NCBI GenBank assembly: GCA_022749295.1
Contig: CP062007.1
Coordinates: 1,054,001-1,118,000 of the forward strand
DNA length: 64,000 bases
Source: Flavobacteriaceae bacterium GSB9
GTDB lineage: Bacteria; Bacteroidota; Bacteroidia; Flavobacteriales; Flavobacteriaceae
Direction: 5' to 3'
Within the stretch, counting starts at the first letter, position 1; every line of letters begins with the position of its first letter. Below, piece by piece: positions 1 through 13,180 of the stretch. A program made the translations under genes and the position numbers. Below the pieces are notes generated by a model. It was not told the DNA's origin, ran no database searches, and saw only the letters and a list, made by a program, of their open reading frames with translations.

Positions 1-300
1 TTAATCATCATTGCCTTCATCCCATATATCGTGCAAATGCTAATAGCTTACATTAAATATGGAAAAGCAACAGCATTCCACACTTATCTTGCCAAAACAT
101 CTGCAGTCATTCAGAGCATATTTATTTTATGGTCGCTGTTCTTTTCTCCTGAATACATACTTTTTTACATTATGATAGTCATTGGTATATTAGAAACCAT
201 CGAAGAAATCACTTTAATTTTTATGCACCAAAAATGGGTTTCTGATGTAAAAGGTATTTATTGGGCGTTAAAAGATAAACGGTACAAAAAACAACAGTAA
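1..300 (+). CDS. CDP-alcohol phosphatidyltransferase family protein, C-terminal part (5' end outside window)
   Basis: The open frame runs in from base 1 without a start, so only the last 99 residues are present. They are hydrophobic, with about three membrane segments, and contain the stretch KYGKATAFHTYLAKTSA, which resembles the C-terminal part of bacterial CDP-alcohol phosphatidyltransferases (phospholipid synthesis, inner membrane). The catalytic DG..AR...D..D motif would lie upstream and cannot be seen. The family call is from memory of this C-terminal pattern and is moderate. The gene ends in a basic tail (KDKRYKKQQ). Confidence 0.55.
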   Translation, partial: LIIIAFIPYIVQMLIAYIKYGKATAFHTYLAKTSAVIQSIFILWSLFFSPEYILFYIMIVIGILETIEEITLIFMHQKWVSDVKGIYWALKDKRYKKQQ

Positions 301-490
301 AATTATACTAACTGATCAATATCATTTATTTAACGTGCAACTTACAATAAATTTACTGTTGATTTAGGAGTTTTAATCATGATATTCTAAGAAGGGACAA
401 CAGCTCCAGTATACCTTTTTTTAATATACAACCCCTAAGGCCGCTGATTTCGTCAGCATAACCTTGTACTAACCAAATACAATAGAAATC
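301..490. other. Intergenic gap
   Basis: AT-rich spacer of 190 bases between two plus-strand genes. A small hairpin (GCTGA/TCAGC) lies near 455-470. I see no good -7 element, no terminator with a T run and no coding frame. Confidence 0.4.
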
Positions 491-943
491 ATGATAAAAA
501 GCATAAGTAAAACGGAATGTATAAAAATACTAGCCAACAACTACATTGGGCATTTGGCCTATGTGTATGGAAACTCACCTTTTGTGGTTCCAATAACCTA
601 TTACTACGATAAAAAAAGCAACGCTATTATTGGTTACACGGGCGAAGGTCATAAAACAAAAGCTTTTGAATCAAACAAATCAGTTGCCTTAGAAGTGGCA
701 AATATTTTATCCATTGACCATTGGGAAACCGTTTTGGTTCACGGTACTTACGAAGAACTTAAAGGTCCAGATGCCAAGTATGAACTGCATCAATTTGCAC
801 TTGCTGTAAAAGACTTGATTTCAGAACAAGAGCAGAAAGACTATCATTTTATCCCTCAATTTTCAGATAAAACACACCCAGAATCGCAACCTATTGTTTA
901 CAGGATTAACATCGAGGAAATTACTGGTAAATCTAGGGGCTAA
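491..943 (+). CDS. Pyridoxamine 5'-phosphate oxidase-like FMN-binding protein
   Basis: 150 residues, typical of the small split-barrel flavoproteins related to pyridoxamine 5'-phosphate oxidase. The N-terminal pattern, with IxxNYIGHLAYVYGNSPFVVPITYYYD followed by IIGYTGEGHKTKAFESNKSVALEV, is the usual strand order and FMN-phosphate binding region of this group. Members are cytoplasmic and are often annotated as flavin or heme-utilisation-like proteins; the substrate cannot be told. It stands alone: the gene upstream is unrelated and the next gene is convergent, 35 bases away. The ATG at 491 is the first start in frame and fits the family N terminus. Confidence 0.8.
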   Translation: MIKSISKTECIKILANNYIGHLAYVYGNSPFVVPITYYYDKKSNAIIGYTGEGHKTKAFESNKSVALEVANILSIDHWETVLVHGTYEELKGPDAKYELHQFALAVKDLISEQEQKDYHFIPQFSDKTHPESQPIVYRINIEEITGKSRG

Positions 944-978
944 TTGCCAAACATATAGAGAACATAAATTTTGTGGCA

Positions 979-2640
979 TTAATTCGCCTCCAACAAAACA
1001 ATTTCATAAGGTGAATCTATATTAACATGCCCTTCGATTACTTTAAAAGTCAAATTAGAATAAGCATCTAAAAGCACTTTTCCCTCTGCAAATACTTTTG
1101 AAACATCTATCTTTTTCACTCCTTTTGGCAAACTTAAACCAATCACAATATTGTCGATATAATTATCTTTTTTAAAACTTCTTGAAAACACGTAAGGGCT
1201 TTCGTTTAAGATTTGATGGGTTCCGGCTCCAACAGCTGGGTGTTTTGCGCGAAACCGACCCAGTTTTTGCCAATGTCTTAAAACAGATTTTGTTTTTTCA
1301 TTTTCATGAATTGCGTTCCAATTCATCTTCGAGCGCAGATTGGCATCTCCCTGAGCACTTTCAACTGTTAATTTTCTAGCTGATTCATCGCCATAATAAA
1401 CCTGCGACGCGCCAGGACACAATAATAGTTTGGTTGCCGTTTCAAAAGACTTTTCACGGTTCTCATCAAATGGTTGACCATCATCATGCGAGCTTAAATA
1501 ATTTAGAAGACCAAAACCATCCAACTCGTTATGCAGCACATAAGAATACCTCTCAAACATAGTTTCCAAGGACTGCTGAGCCGCATTCCACTTCATTTCA
1601 AAGTTTATTAAACTATTGAAAGCATCATCAAAATAGTTTACTTTTTTGTCTCCAAAATCAAAAGACTTTTCTGCCGAAATACCATAATTATACACTTCAC
1701 CTACTAAATAAAAATCATTATCGTCTAATACCTTTTCTGGATTTTCCTTTTTGTATTCGGCAAAAGCAAAATCGCACACATCTTTAAATTCTTGCCAAAC
1801 ATAAGGCTCAGTATGTTTAACCGTATCGACCCGATATCCGTCAATACCAAATTCAGCAATATAATCGGTTAGCCATTTCATGATATAAAAACGTGGTGCT
1901 CGTGGATAATTTGTTCGCTTAAAAAATGCGTTGAGTTCGGATAATTCTTTATCATAGCGTCCTTCATTTTTCCATTTTTTAATTAATTGCGGCGGCAAAT
2001 CCACTACTTCGTTACTTTCCGTTCTTATGTCTGGCAGGTTTTCAACCAGTGTGCAAGTTACGGTGTTTTCAAAAGATTTGTAATTACATGGCGGCTCGGT
2101 GCGCACCCATTCCTTTGGCCAAACGGGATCAATTTCCGTAACAGGACCAGTGTGGTTAATAACGGCATCCAATAAAACACGTATTCCCTTTTCGTGCGCA
2201 GCTTCCACCAGCTCATGTAAATCTGCCTTTGTTCCAAAATTGGGGTCTATGGCTGTCCAATCTCTGGTCCAATAACCGTGATAAGCATAGGTTAACCCCG
2301 TTCCTTCGTCTGTAGCTCCATGTATTTGCTCCACGATGGGCGTCATCCAAATAGCGTTAATGCCTAAGTCTGTAAAATAGCCTTCCTTTATTTTTAGGGT
2401 CACTCCTTTAATATCGCCACCCTCAAAACCGCGCAGTTTCCCTGTTTTCTTTGTTCTATTAAAGTTGATATCGTTGGAAATATCGCCATTGTTGAAACGG
2501 TCGGTCAGCATGAAATAGATATTGGCTCCTTCCCAAACAAATGGAATCTCTATTTTTTCTTCAACATCATTGGACTCTCTTTTTTTATTACATCCTAAAA
2601 AAAACAATCCTATTAAAGCGATGAGTATACTATATTTCAT
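979..2640 (-). CDS. GH13 alpha-amylase-family lipoprotein (last gene of the maltodextrin operon)
   Basis: 553-residue secreted lipoprotein. The signal peptide ends in a lipobox (FLGC, Cys17) followed by NKKRESNDVEE. The GH13 barrel spans about residues 38-480. Catalytic residues read as Asp272 (DGYRVD), Glu315 (LVGE) and Asp386 (SSHD), so all three acids of clan GH-H are present and the enzyme should hydrolyse or transfer alpha-1,4-glucan bonds by the retaining mechanism. It ends with a short beta domain. It is the eighth and last gene of the minus-strand run from the MFS transporter and starts 24 bases after the previous GH13 gene. Placement in the outer membrane, facing out or in, cannot be decided from sequence alone. 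The exact subfamily was not assigned. Confidence 0.88.
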   Translation of the reverse strand: MKYSILIALIGLFFLGCNKKRESNDVEEKIEIPFVWEGANIYFMLTDRFNNGDISNDINFNRTKKTGKLRGFEGGDIKGVTLKIKEGYFTDLGINAIWMTPIVEQIHGATDEGTGLTYAYHGYWTRDWTAIDPNFGTKADLHELVEAAHEKGIRVLLDAVINHTGPVTEIDPVWPKEWVRTEPPCNYKSFENTVTCTLVENLPDIRTESNEVVDLPPQLIKKWKNEGRYDKELSELNAFFKRTNYPRAPRFYIMKWLTDYIAEFGIDGYRVDTVKHTEPYVWQEFKDVCDFAFAEYKKENPEKVLDDNDFYLVGEVYNYGISAEKSFDFGDKKVNYFDDAFNSLINFEMKWNAAQQSLETMFERYSYVLHNELDGFGLLNYLSSHDDGQPFDENREKSFETATKLLLCPGASQVYYGDESARKLTVESAQGDANLRSKMNWNAIHENEKTKSVLRHWQKLGRFRAKHPAVGAGTHQILNESPYVFSRSFKKDNYIDNIVIGLSLPKGVKKIDVSKVFAEGKVLLDAYSNLTFKVIEGHVNIDSPYEIVLLEAN

Positions 2641-2664
2641 TTCTAAATTGTTATAATAATCTAC

Positions 2665-4068
2665 CTATTCTTTTATATATACTTTGTATCCCCAAGGGTC
2701 CAATGATAAGCTTGTTTTATTATCCAAGGTAACAGCAGTGTTGCTTTCAAAATCAATATAGCTATCGTGATAAAGCGTTTCTTGAAATTGAACCGAAAGC
2801 TTTTCATTAGAAAAGTTGAATACAGCAAATACTTTATCCTTATCATTTTCACGAACGAAGCTAAGAATATCCTTAGGTTTATCATTGGGAACCTTTATCA
2901 TTGTAGCGCCCCATTTGGCATGCCACAACGCCGTATTATTTTTCATTAGTTTAAATAGTTTAGAATATAAATCTCCTATTGGATGTTCTTTCCATTTAAT
3001 TGGATCTTTCTCAAAAAATTCCAAACGTTTTGTATTACCTGCTTCTTGACCATTATATATTAAAGGCATGCCATCACCCACAACGGATAATACTATTGAG
3101 GCTTCCAAACCCTCACCGAATTGCTCCCACATGGTGCCTTCCCAAGAATTTTTGTCATGATTGCTTACAAATGTCATTCGAATAGAATTTTCAGGAAAAA
3201 AACTTTCATTCCACGAATAGTATATAAAAAGTTGATTTACATCTGCTTTACCCATGCATATATTGTGCAGTTTTTCATTCCAGTCCCAAGCATAAGACAT
3301 ATCAAATGCTTCTGCATGCAAATCGCGTGCTTCCCATTCTGCAAGCATAAAAACAGGTTTAATTGCGTCCAATTCCTTGCGAAGATTATTCCAAAAATCA
3401 ATAGGAACGAAACCTGCCACATCACATCTATATCCATCAATATCTACCTCTTTCACCCAGTATTTGAAAGCTTCAGTCATATATTTTCTTAAACCTGGTT
3501 TTGAATAATCCAAATCGATTATATCATCCCAATCCCACCACGGGGTGGGTCTAAAATCACCTTTGTAATCACGTTTATACCATTCAGGATGTTTGTCAAC
3601 TAAAACATTATCCCAAGATGTATGGTTGGCGACCCAATCTAAAATAACATACATTCCTAGATCGTGTGCTTCATTAACAAAATCTTTAAGGTCTTTTAAG
3701 GTGCCAAATTCAGGGTTTACACTATAATAATCTTTTACAGCATATGGGCTACCCAAACTACCTTTTCGATTTTTCTCCCCTATGGCATGAATAGGCATTA
3801 ACCAAATAATATCAACTCCTAATTCTTTTAACCTTCGCAGTTGGGTTTGGGCAGATTTAAATGTACCCTCCTGTGAAAACTGCCTAGTATTTAACTGGTA
3901 GATCGAGGCATTTTTACACCATTCTGGATGTTTAATTTTTACGTATTCCTTCGGAGTATATACATCTTCTTTTTCAGTTTTGATAGAAACTTCTAATGTT
4001 TTTTTATTTTCTTCTTTACATGCCAGTATTAAAAAAAGTGTTCCAATAAAAAAATAAATCTTACACAT
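2665..4068 (-). CDS. GH13 alpha-amylase-family lipoprotein
   Basis: 467 residues with a short signal peptide and lipobox (ILAC, Cys17) followed by KEEN, an acidic start that may favour surface display. The catalytic barrel covers about residues 55-385. The catalytic acids are Asp216 (DGYRCD), Glu244 (MLAE) and Asp305 (VSNHD). A compact C-terminal beta domain follows. At 467 residues it is the shortest amylase in the cluster and lacks extra binding modules. It lies 10 bases after the preceding GH13 gene in the same operon. The role is degradation of maltodextrins or starch; whether it prefers short or long chains is not visible. Confidence 0.88.
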   Translation of the reverse strand: MCKIYFFIGTLFLILACKEENKKTLEVSIKTEKEDVYTPKEYVKIKHPEWCKNASIYQLNTRQFSQEGTFKSAQTQLRRLKELGVDIIWLMPIHAIGEKNRKGSLGSPYAVKDYYSVNPEFGTLKDLKDFVNEAHDLGMYVILDWVANHTSWDNVLVDKHPEWYKRDYKGDFRPTPWWDWDDIIDLDYSKPGLRKYMTEAFKYWVKEVDIDGYRCDVAGFVPIDFWNNLRKELDAIKPVFMLAEWEARDLHAEAFDMSYAWDWNEKLHNICMGKADVNQLFIYYSWNESFFPENSIRMTFVSNHDKNSWEGTMWEQFGEGLEASIVLSVVGDGMPLIYNGQEAGNTKRLEFFEKDPIKWKEHPIGDLYSKLFKLMKNNTALWHAKWGATMIKVPNDKPKDILSFVRENDKDKVFAVFNFSNEKLSVQFQETLYHDSYIDFESNTAVTLDNKTSLSLDPWGYKVYIKE

Positions 4069-4078
4069 AGCTTTTGAA

Positions 4079-6004
4079 TTAGTTTAGTTTCAAGATAAAA
4101 GATTCCAATGGTTTTAATTGAATAGCTACACTAGCTACTCCATTTTCCACAAATAATTCGGTATTATATTGATTATAAAGTTGATCTTCAAGTTTATATT
4201 TTCCATCTGCAGCATTCCATTTTGCAATAATATCTGAAGGTATTTTCAATTGGAATTCTTGATTATTTTCAGCATCAAAATTTGAAACTACAAGTAGCTT
4301 TTCACTATCGCTCCAACGAACAAAAGACAATACTTTGTCATTATAATTTTTAGAATTTTTCCGGTTATAAAGGTGAATGCCAGCATAGTTTCCCATTAAA
4401 GCATCGCTATTAATAGTGAAATTTAACAAGCGTTTGTAAAAATCTCTTAGAGAACTTTCTCTTTCGGTAGACTGCCCACCATCAAATTGTTTGTTATTTA
4501 CCCACCGCTGGTGTGCTGGCACGCCCACATAATCGAAAATTGATGTACGTGTTGGGGCTCCAAAACCTGGATCTTCTGAGCCGTCCTCACCTACTTCCTG
4601 CCCAAAATATATCATGGTTGGCGATGTTGATAGGGTGGCCGAAACCACCATTGCCGGTTTTCCTTTTTCAGCTTTACCTGCGAAATCTGGGCTCGCCAAT
4701 CGTTGCTCATCATGGTTTTCCAGAAAATGCAACATGTGGTGCTCTATGTCCTTTAAATCATCTAAAATTTGCGGAATATTATCAGTCTTTCCGTGGCCTT
4801 TTATAATGTTTTTTATGGTATCGTAAAGTTGAACTTTATCATACAGATAGTCCATTTTCCCTTTTTTAATGTAATCGCGATACAGTTTCGGATTGTAAAC
4901 CTCTGCCAATAAAAAAGCATTGGAGTTTTTTACTTTTATTGCCGAATTCAGGTAACTCCAAAATTCCACCGGCACCATTTCTGCCATATCATAACGGAAG
5001 CCATCTACTCCCATTTCTAGCCAATACAAGGCAATGTCTTTGAATTTCACCCAAGAGTCCGGAACGGTTTTATCTTGCCAAAACTCAAAATGCGTTTTGT
5101 AGTCTTCGTTTTCAAAGCCTTCGGGAAGTGATTCGAAATCTTTTTTACCATCAGGTGCAACACCATAATTTATTTTAACCGTTTCGTACCAATCATCCAT
5201 TTTTGGTTTTGATAACCGCGAGCCATTGCCCGTCCATTTAGCAGGGTTTTCTAAAAACTTGCCATCTTCCAAAGGATGCTTTTCATTTCCTAAAGGCGAG
5301 TAACCGTTTTCCCATTCGGGCACCTTAAAAGTTTCTCCCGGATTGTAATAAAAATTATTGTTTGGACTGTAAGCAATCGTGGTATCATCAGCTTCACCAA
5401 AATCTTTAACGGCGTTTGGTTTAGACTTACTTTTATAATTTCGGGCCACGTGGTTGGGTACAATATCAATTATAACCTTTAGTCCTGCTTGATGGGTGCG
5501 TTCGATTAAATCCTGAAATTCCCCCAACCGATTTTCAATATTTACTGCCAAGTCTGGGTTTACGTTGTAATAGTCCTTAACTGCATATGGTGATCCAGCC
5601 CGACCTTTCACGACATCGGGGTCGTCATTTGATATGCCATATTCTGTATAGTCACGAATTACGGCATGATGCGGCACTCCCGTATACCAAATATGGGTAG
5701 CGCCCAAATCCCTTATTTCTTTTAATGCTTTTTTTGTAAAGTCATTGAATTTTCCGATCCCATTTTCTTCGATGGTTCCCCAGGGTTTGTTGGTAGTATT
5801 GGTGTTACCAAACAAACGTGTAAACACTTGATAAACGACCTGCTTTTTAGGAAGGTCAACACTTTTAGGTTCTACTTGTTTCCTGGGTTCATTCCCTTTT
5901 TTACATGCGAAAGATGTGGCAAGCAAAAAGACCAACAATAACCGCAGAAACTTATTTACCCCCTTACACTGAGATAAAAAACTTATATTTTTAGAATTTT
6001 TCAT
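4079..6004 (-). CDS. GH13 alpha-amylase-family lipoprotein, long form
   Basis: 641 residues. The signal peptide is long and the lipobox Cys is at residue 34 (SFAC), followed by KKGNEPRKQ. A later start would shorten the n-region, but the ATG at 6004 is supported by a one-base stop/start overlap (TGATG) with the gene before it. Catalytic acids: Asp339 (DGFRYD), Glu368 (LLAE) and Asp432 (ENHD). An insertion of about 110 residues (roughly 200-310) extends domain B between the NHV motif and the nucleophile, so the active-site cleft should differ from the sister enzymes. A C-terminal beta domain closes the protein. Translational coupling to the upstream neopullulanase-like gene is likely. Confidence 0.87.
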   Translation of the reverse strand: MKNSKNISFLSQCKGVNKFLRLLLVFLLATSFACKKGNEPRKQVEPKSVDLPKKQVVYQVFTRLFGNTNTTNKPWGTIEENGIGKFNDFTKKALKEIRDLGATHIWYTGVPHHAVIRDYTEYGISNDDPDVVKGRAGSPYAVKDYYNVNPDLAVNIENRLGEFQDLIERTHQAGLKVIIDIVPNHVARNYKSKSKPNAVKDFGEADDTTIAYSPNNNFYYNPGETFKVPEWENGYSPLGNEKHPLEDGKFLENPAKWTGNGSRLSKPKMDDWYETVKINYGVAPDGKKDFESLPEGFENEDYKTHFEFWQDKTVPDSWVKFKDIALYWLEMGVDGFRYDMAEMVPVEFWSYLNSAIKVKNSNAFLLAEVYNPKLYRDYIKKGKMDYLYDKVQLYDTIKNIIKGHGKTDNIPQILDDLKDIEHHMLHFLENHDEQRLASPDFAGKAEKGKPAMVVSATLSTSPTMIYFGQEVGEDGSEDPGFGAPTRTSIFDYVGVPAHQRWVNNKQFDGGQSTERESSLRDFYKRLLNFTINSDALMGNYAGIHLYNRKNSKNYNDKVLSFVRWSDSEKLLVVSNFDAENNQEFQLKIPSDIIAKWNAADGKYKLEDQLYNQYNTELFVENGVASVAIQLKPLESFILKLN

Positions 6005-7977
6005 CAGATTTTTGTGGTAAGAATAACACTTCCTTTCTCTGAAAGGAGCAAACTATCACTCCATTTAAATTGATTTCCGGTAATAATATTTTTTACCGTT
6101 ATGTTATTTAATTTAAGTTCATCAAAACGACTCAAATCCAATTCCACCTCGTCTTTATTTTTATTCAGGATTAATACAACGGTTTCATCATTCATCACCC
6201 TAAACAATACATAAATACCATTTTCTGGAACAAAATGCACTGTTTTACCTTCGTGTATGGCTCGGCTTGTTTTTCTGTAGTTTAATATTTTCTTTAAGAA
6301 CAATTGCATGTCTTTTTGGGAATCGCTTATACCTTCCCCCGTAAACGCATTTATTTTGTCACCTTCCCAACCACCAGGAAAATCACTTCTTACTAAACCG
6401 TGGTCTCCCGGGTTATCAAAATCTTCCATCAAAATTTCGGTGCCGTAATAAATTTGTGGGATTCGCGGCATCATCAAGATATAGCTCAAAGCCATTTTTG
6501 TGTTTTCAATATTACCGTGCAGTTGGGTGAATATCCTGCTCATATCATGATTGTCTGGAAAAACCATAATATCTTTCGGAGATACATAGGCAAAATCGTT
6601 GGCAAGTCCCTTGTAAATTTCTACAAAACCAGAACTCCACCCCTCTTCATCGTTTAATCCTTTTGCGATAACGTCTTGCATGGCAAAATCCATGGGTGAT
6701 TTTAAATTGGAATTATAACCATCTCTATTGGGGTTGCCTTGCTGCCAATATGCAATGAGTAACGGGTTTGTTGTCCATTCTTCTCCTACAATACTGAAGT
6801 TAGGGTACTCATTCATAATTTCCCCAGCCCAATTACTCATAAAATCTTTATCGGGATACGGATAAGTATCTTGCCTTATACCTCCCAATTTAGCAGTTTC
6901 AATCCACCAAATACTGTTTTGAGTGGTGTAAGTCGCCATGAAGGGGTTACGTTGGTTCATGTCTGGCATAACAGGTACAAACCAACCTTGACTCATATTA
7001 TCTTTATCAATTTTTGAAGCATAAATATCTTGGTTGGTGGTACGCCTGTGGTTCGTTGTAATGCTTTTACTGGCTTCCCACTTTTCTAAATTCTCCAGAT
7101 AGTTATCTTGATGGTTAATCCAATCTTTAAACGGTAAGTCTTTCATCCACCAATGCTCAATTCCACAATGATTGGCAACTTGATCCATTATGAGTTTCAT
7201 TCCTCTATTGGTCATTTTTGATGATAATTCGAGGTAATCCTCCAAGGTACCAAAACGCGGGTCTATTTGATAAAAATCAGTCATAGCATAACCGTGATAG
7301 GAACCGTGGTACATGTTGTTTGTAAGCAAGGGGGTTGGCCAAATGGCAGTAAACCCTAAATTTTCAATATAATCCAAATGGTTTATTATGCCTTGAATAT
7401 CCCCGCCATGCCTGGCATAATTATCGTTTCTGTCGATGGTTTTTTCGTTAAGCGATTCTATAATGTCGTTATCAGGGTTTCCGTTGGCAAAACGGTCTGG
7501 CGTGATTAAATAAATGGCATCACTACTGTCAAAACCGATATAATCTACTGCGGGCCTGTCCCTTGATTTTAATTCATATGTTTGAACGAGCTCTTCCTTG
7601 TGTTCGTGCTTAAAGACGATATTAAATTTTCCTGCTGAAGCCTGTTCGGAAATATTCAAATCAAGAAACAAATAATTGGGACTGTCTGCTTTGTTAATTT
7701 TTAACAACGAAACACCTTTATATGACATCTCGGGAGTATATTCCGAAATACTAGGATGCTTCACCAAAAGTTGCAGATTTTTGTTTTTAAAACCTATCCA
7801 CCAATTGGATGGCTCAATACGCTCAATATCATGACGCTCCTCTATTGATGCGTTGGTTTGAACCTTATTATTTCCCATTTCGCTCTTGTTTTTGCAGGCT
7901 AAATTTAAAGTAAATACAGCCATTATAATAAAAATAAGAAGCTTGTAATGCTTATTATGTCTTTTTAAATAAATCAT
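6004..7977 (-). CDS. Neopullulanase/cyclomaltodextrinase-like GH13 lipoprotein (SusA-type)
   Basis: 657 residues with lipobox Cys28 (LNLAC). Residues about 50-140 form an N-terminal beta domain of the cyclomaltodextrinase type (IEPSNWWIGFKNKNLQLLV). The GH13 barrel follows from about 153 (IYLITPDRFANGNPDND). Catalytic acids read as Asp370 (GGIRQD), Glu399 (IVGE) and Asp478 (PDNHD). A C-terminal beta domain ends the protein. This arrangement is that of SusA and related periplasmic enzymes that cut cyclodextrins, pullulan or maltooligosaccharides. It starts 9 bases after the GH97 gene and shares one base with the next GH13 gene. Unlike SusA as I remember it, it carries a lipoprotein signal. Confidence 0.88.
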   Translation of the reverse strand: MIYLKRHNKHYKLLIFIIMAVFTLNLACKNKSEMGNNKVQTNASIEERHDIERIEPSNWWIGFKNKNLQLLVKHPSISEYTPEMSYKGVSLLKINKADSPNYLFLDLNISEQASAGKFNIVFKHEHKEELVQTYELKSRDRPAVDYIGFDSSDAIYLITPDRFANGNPDNDIIESLNEKTIDRNDNYARHGGDIQGIINHLDYIENLGFTAIWPTPLLTNNMYHGSYHGYAMTDFYQIDPRFGTLEDYLELSSKMTNRGMKLIMDQVANHCGIEHWWMKDLPFKDWINHQDNYLENLEKWEASKSITTNHRRTTNQDIYASKIDKDNMSQGWFVPVMPDMNQRNPFMATYTTQNSIWWIETAKLGGIRQDTYPYPDKDFMSNWAGEIMNEYPNFSIVGEEWTTNPLLIAYWQQGNPNRDGYNSNLKSPMDFAMQDVIAKGLNDEEGWSSGFVEIYKGLANDFAYVSPKDIMVFPDNHDMSRIFTQLHGNIENTKMALSYILMMPRIPQIYYGTEILMEDFDNPGDHGLVRSDFPGGWEGDKINAFTGEGISDSQKDMQLFLKKILNYRKTSRAIHEGKTVHFVPENGIYVLFRVMNDETVVLILNKNKDEVELDLSRFDELKLNNITVKNIITGNQFKWSDSLLLSEKGSVILTTKI

Positions 7978-7986
7978 GGTGGTATA

Positions 7987-12419
<4,433 letters not shown>

Positions 12420-12440
12420 ATTTTTTAGGATATGAAAGTC

Positions 12441-12480
12441 TATTTTTGAAAAATCACGGCTCTGGTTACAGACCCGTTTT
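12441..12480 (-). terminator. Hairpin between pgmB and GH65 gene, possible attenuator
   Basis: Arms at 12456-12464 and 12469-12477 pair over nine positions with one mismatch and a four-base loop. On the minus strand the stem is followed by GATTTTTC. It sits inside the operon, in a 69-base gap that is wider than the other gaps downstream of the transporter, so partial termination or mRNA processing is more likely than a full stop. Confidence 0.4.
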
Positions 12481-12488
12481 TCTCTCTT

Positions 12489-13166
12489 TTAAACTTTTTG
12501 TTGCTTTTTTCCTTTTACTAACGTCTTAATAAAATCGGTGGTCACCTCCGTTAAATTCTCAAAATTGAAATCGGCCGCAGCAAGTGTTATTTTATCGCCA
12601 ATACCAATAGACATCATATTTGCAGTATTCGCGGCTTCAATTCCTGCAATGGCATCTTCAAAAACAATACATTGCTTTGGTTCTAGTTTTAGCTTTTTTG
12701 CCCCTATAAGGAATACTTCGGGGTCTGGTTTTGCTTTTGAAACACTATTGCCATCAACAATTCCTGCAAACCGTTCTAAAAGACCAACTTGTTTTAAAAT
12801 AAGTGGTGCGTTTTTACTGGCAGAGCCAAGCACATATTTTATGCCCATTTCGTCCAAAATATCTAGCAGTTCAACTGCACCTGGAAGAATTTCGTCAGAA
12901 TTCATTTTATGAATATACTCGAGATATTCTTCATTTTTACTTATCAGAAATTCTTGCTTTTTTTCTTCGAAAAGCTGAACATTTCCTATGCTTAGCAATA
13001 TTTCTAAAGACTGAACTCTGCTAACCCCTTTGAGCAATTCGTTATGCTCTTCGGTAAACTCGAAACCCAATTTGTCTGCGAGGTTTTTCCACGCTAAATA
13101 ATGATACTTTGCCGTATCGACAATGACGCCATCTAAATCGAAAATGACTCCTATTTTGTTATCCAT
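12489..13166 (-). CDS. pgmB: Beta-phosphoglucomutase
   Basis: 225 residues of the HAD superfamily. Motif I reads VIFDLDGVIVD with Asp10 as the phosphorylated nucleophile and Asp12 as the acid/base. The cap-domain signature KYHYLAWKNLADKLGF and the later GSASKNAP, KPDPEVF and VFEDAIAGIEAA are those of beta-phosphoglucomutases. It converts beta-glucose-1-phosphate made by the GH65 enzyme into glucose-6-phosphate. It sits between the transporter gene (14 bases upstream) and GH65, the classic order for phosphorolytic maltose use. Confidence 0.93.
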   Translation of the reverse strand: MDNKIGVIFDLDGVIVDTAKYHYLAWKNLADKLGFEFTEEHNELLKGVSRVQSLEILLSIGNVQLFEEKKQEFLISKNEEYLEYIHKMNSDEILPGAVELLDILDEMGIKYVLGSASKNAPLILKQVGLLERFAGIVDGNSVSKAKPDPEVFLIGAKKLKLEPKQCIVFEDAIAGIEAANTANMMSIGIGDKITLAAADFNFENLTEVTTDFIKTLVKGKKQQKV

Positions 13167-13180
13167 TCTATTTTGTTATT

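Noticed and set aside
454-470. Small hairpin before the pyridoxamine-oxidase-like gene
   Set aside because: Five-base stem without T run or other regulatory signs; too weak to call.
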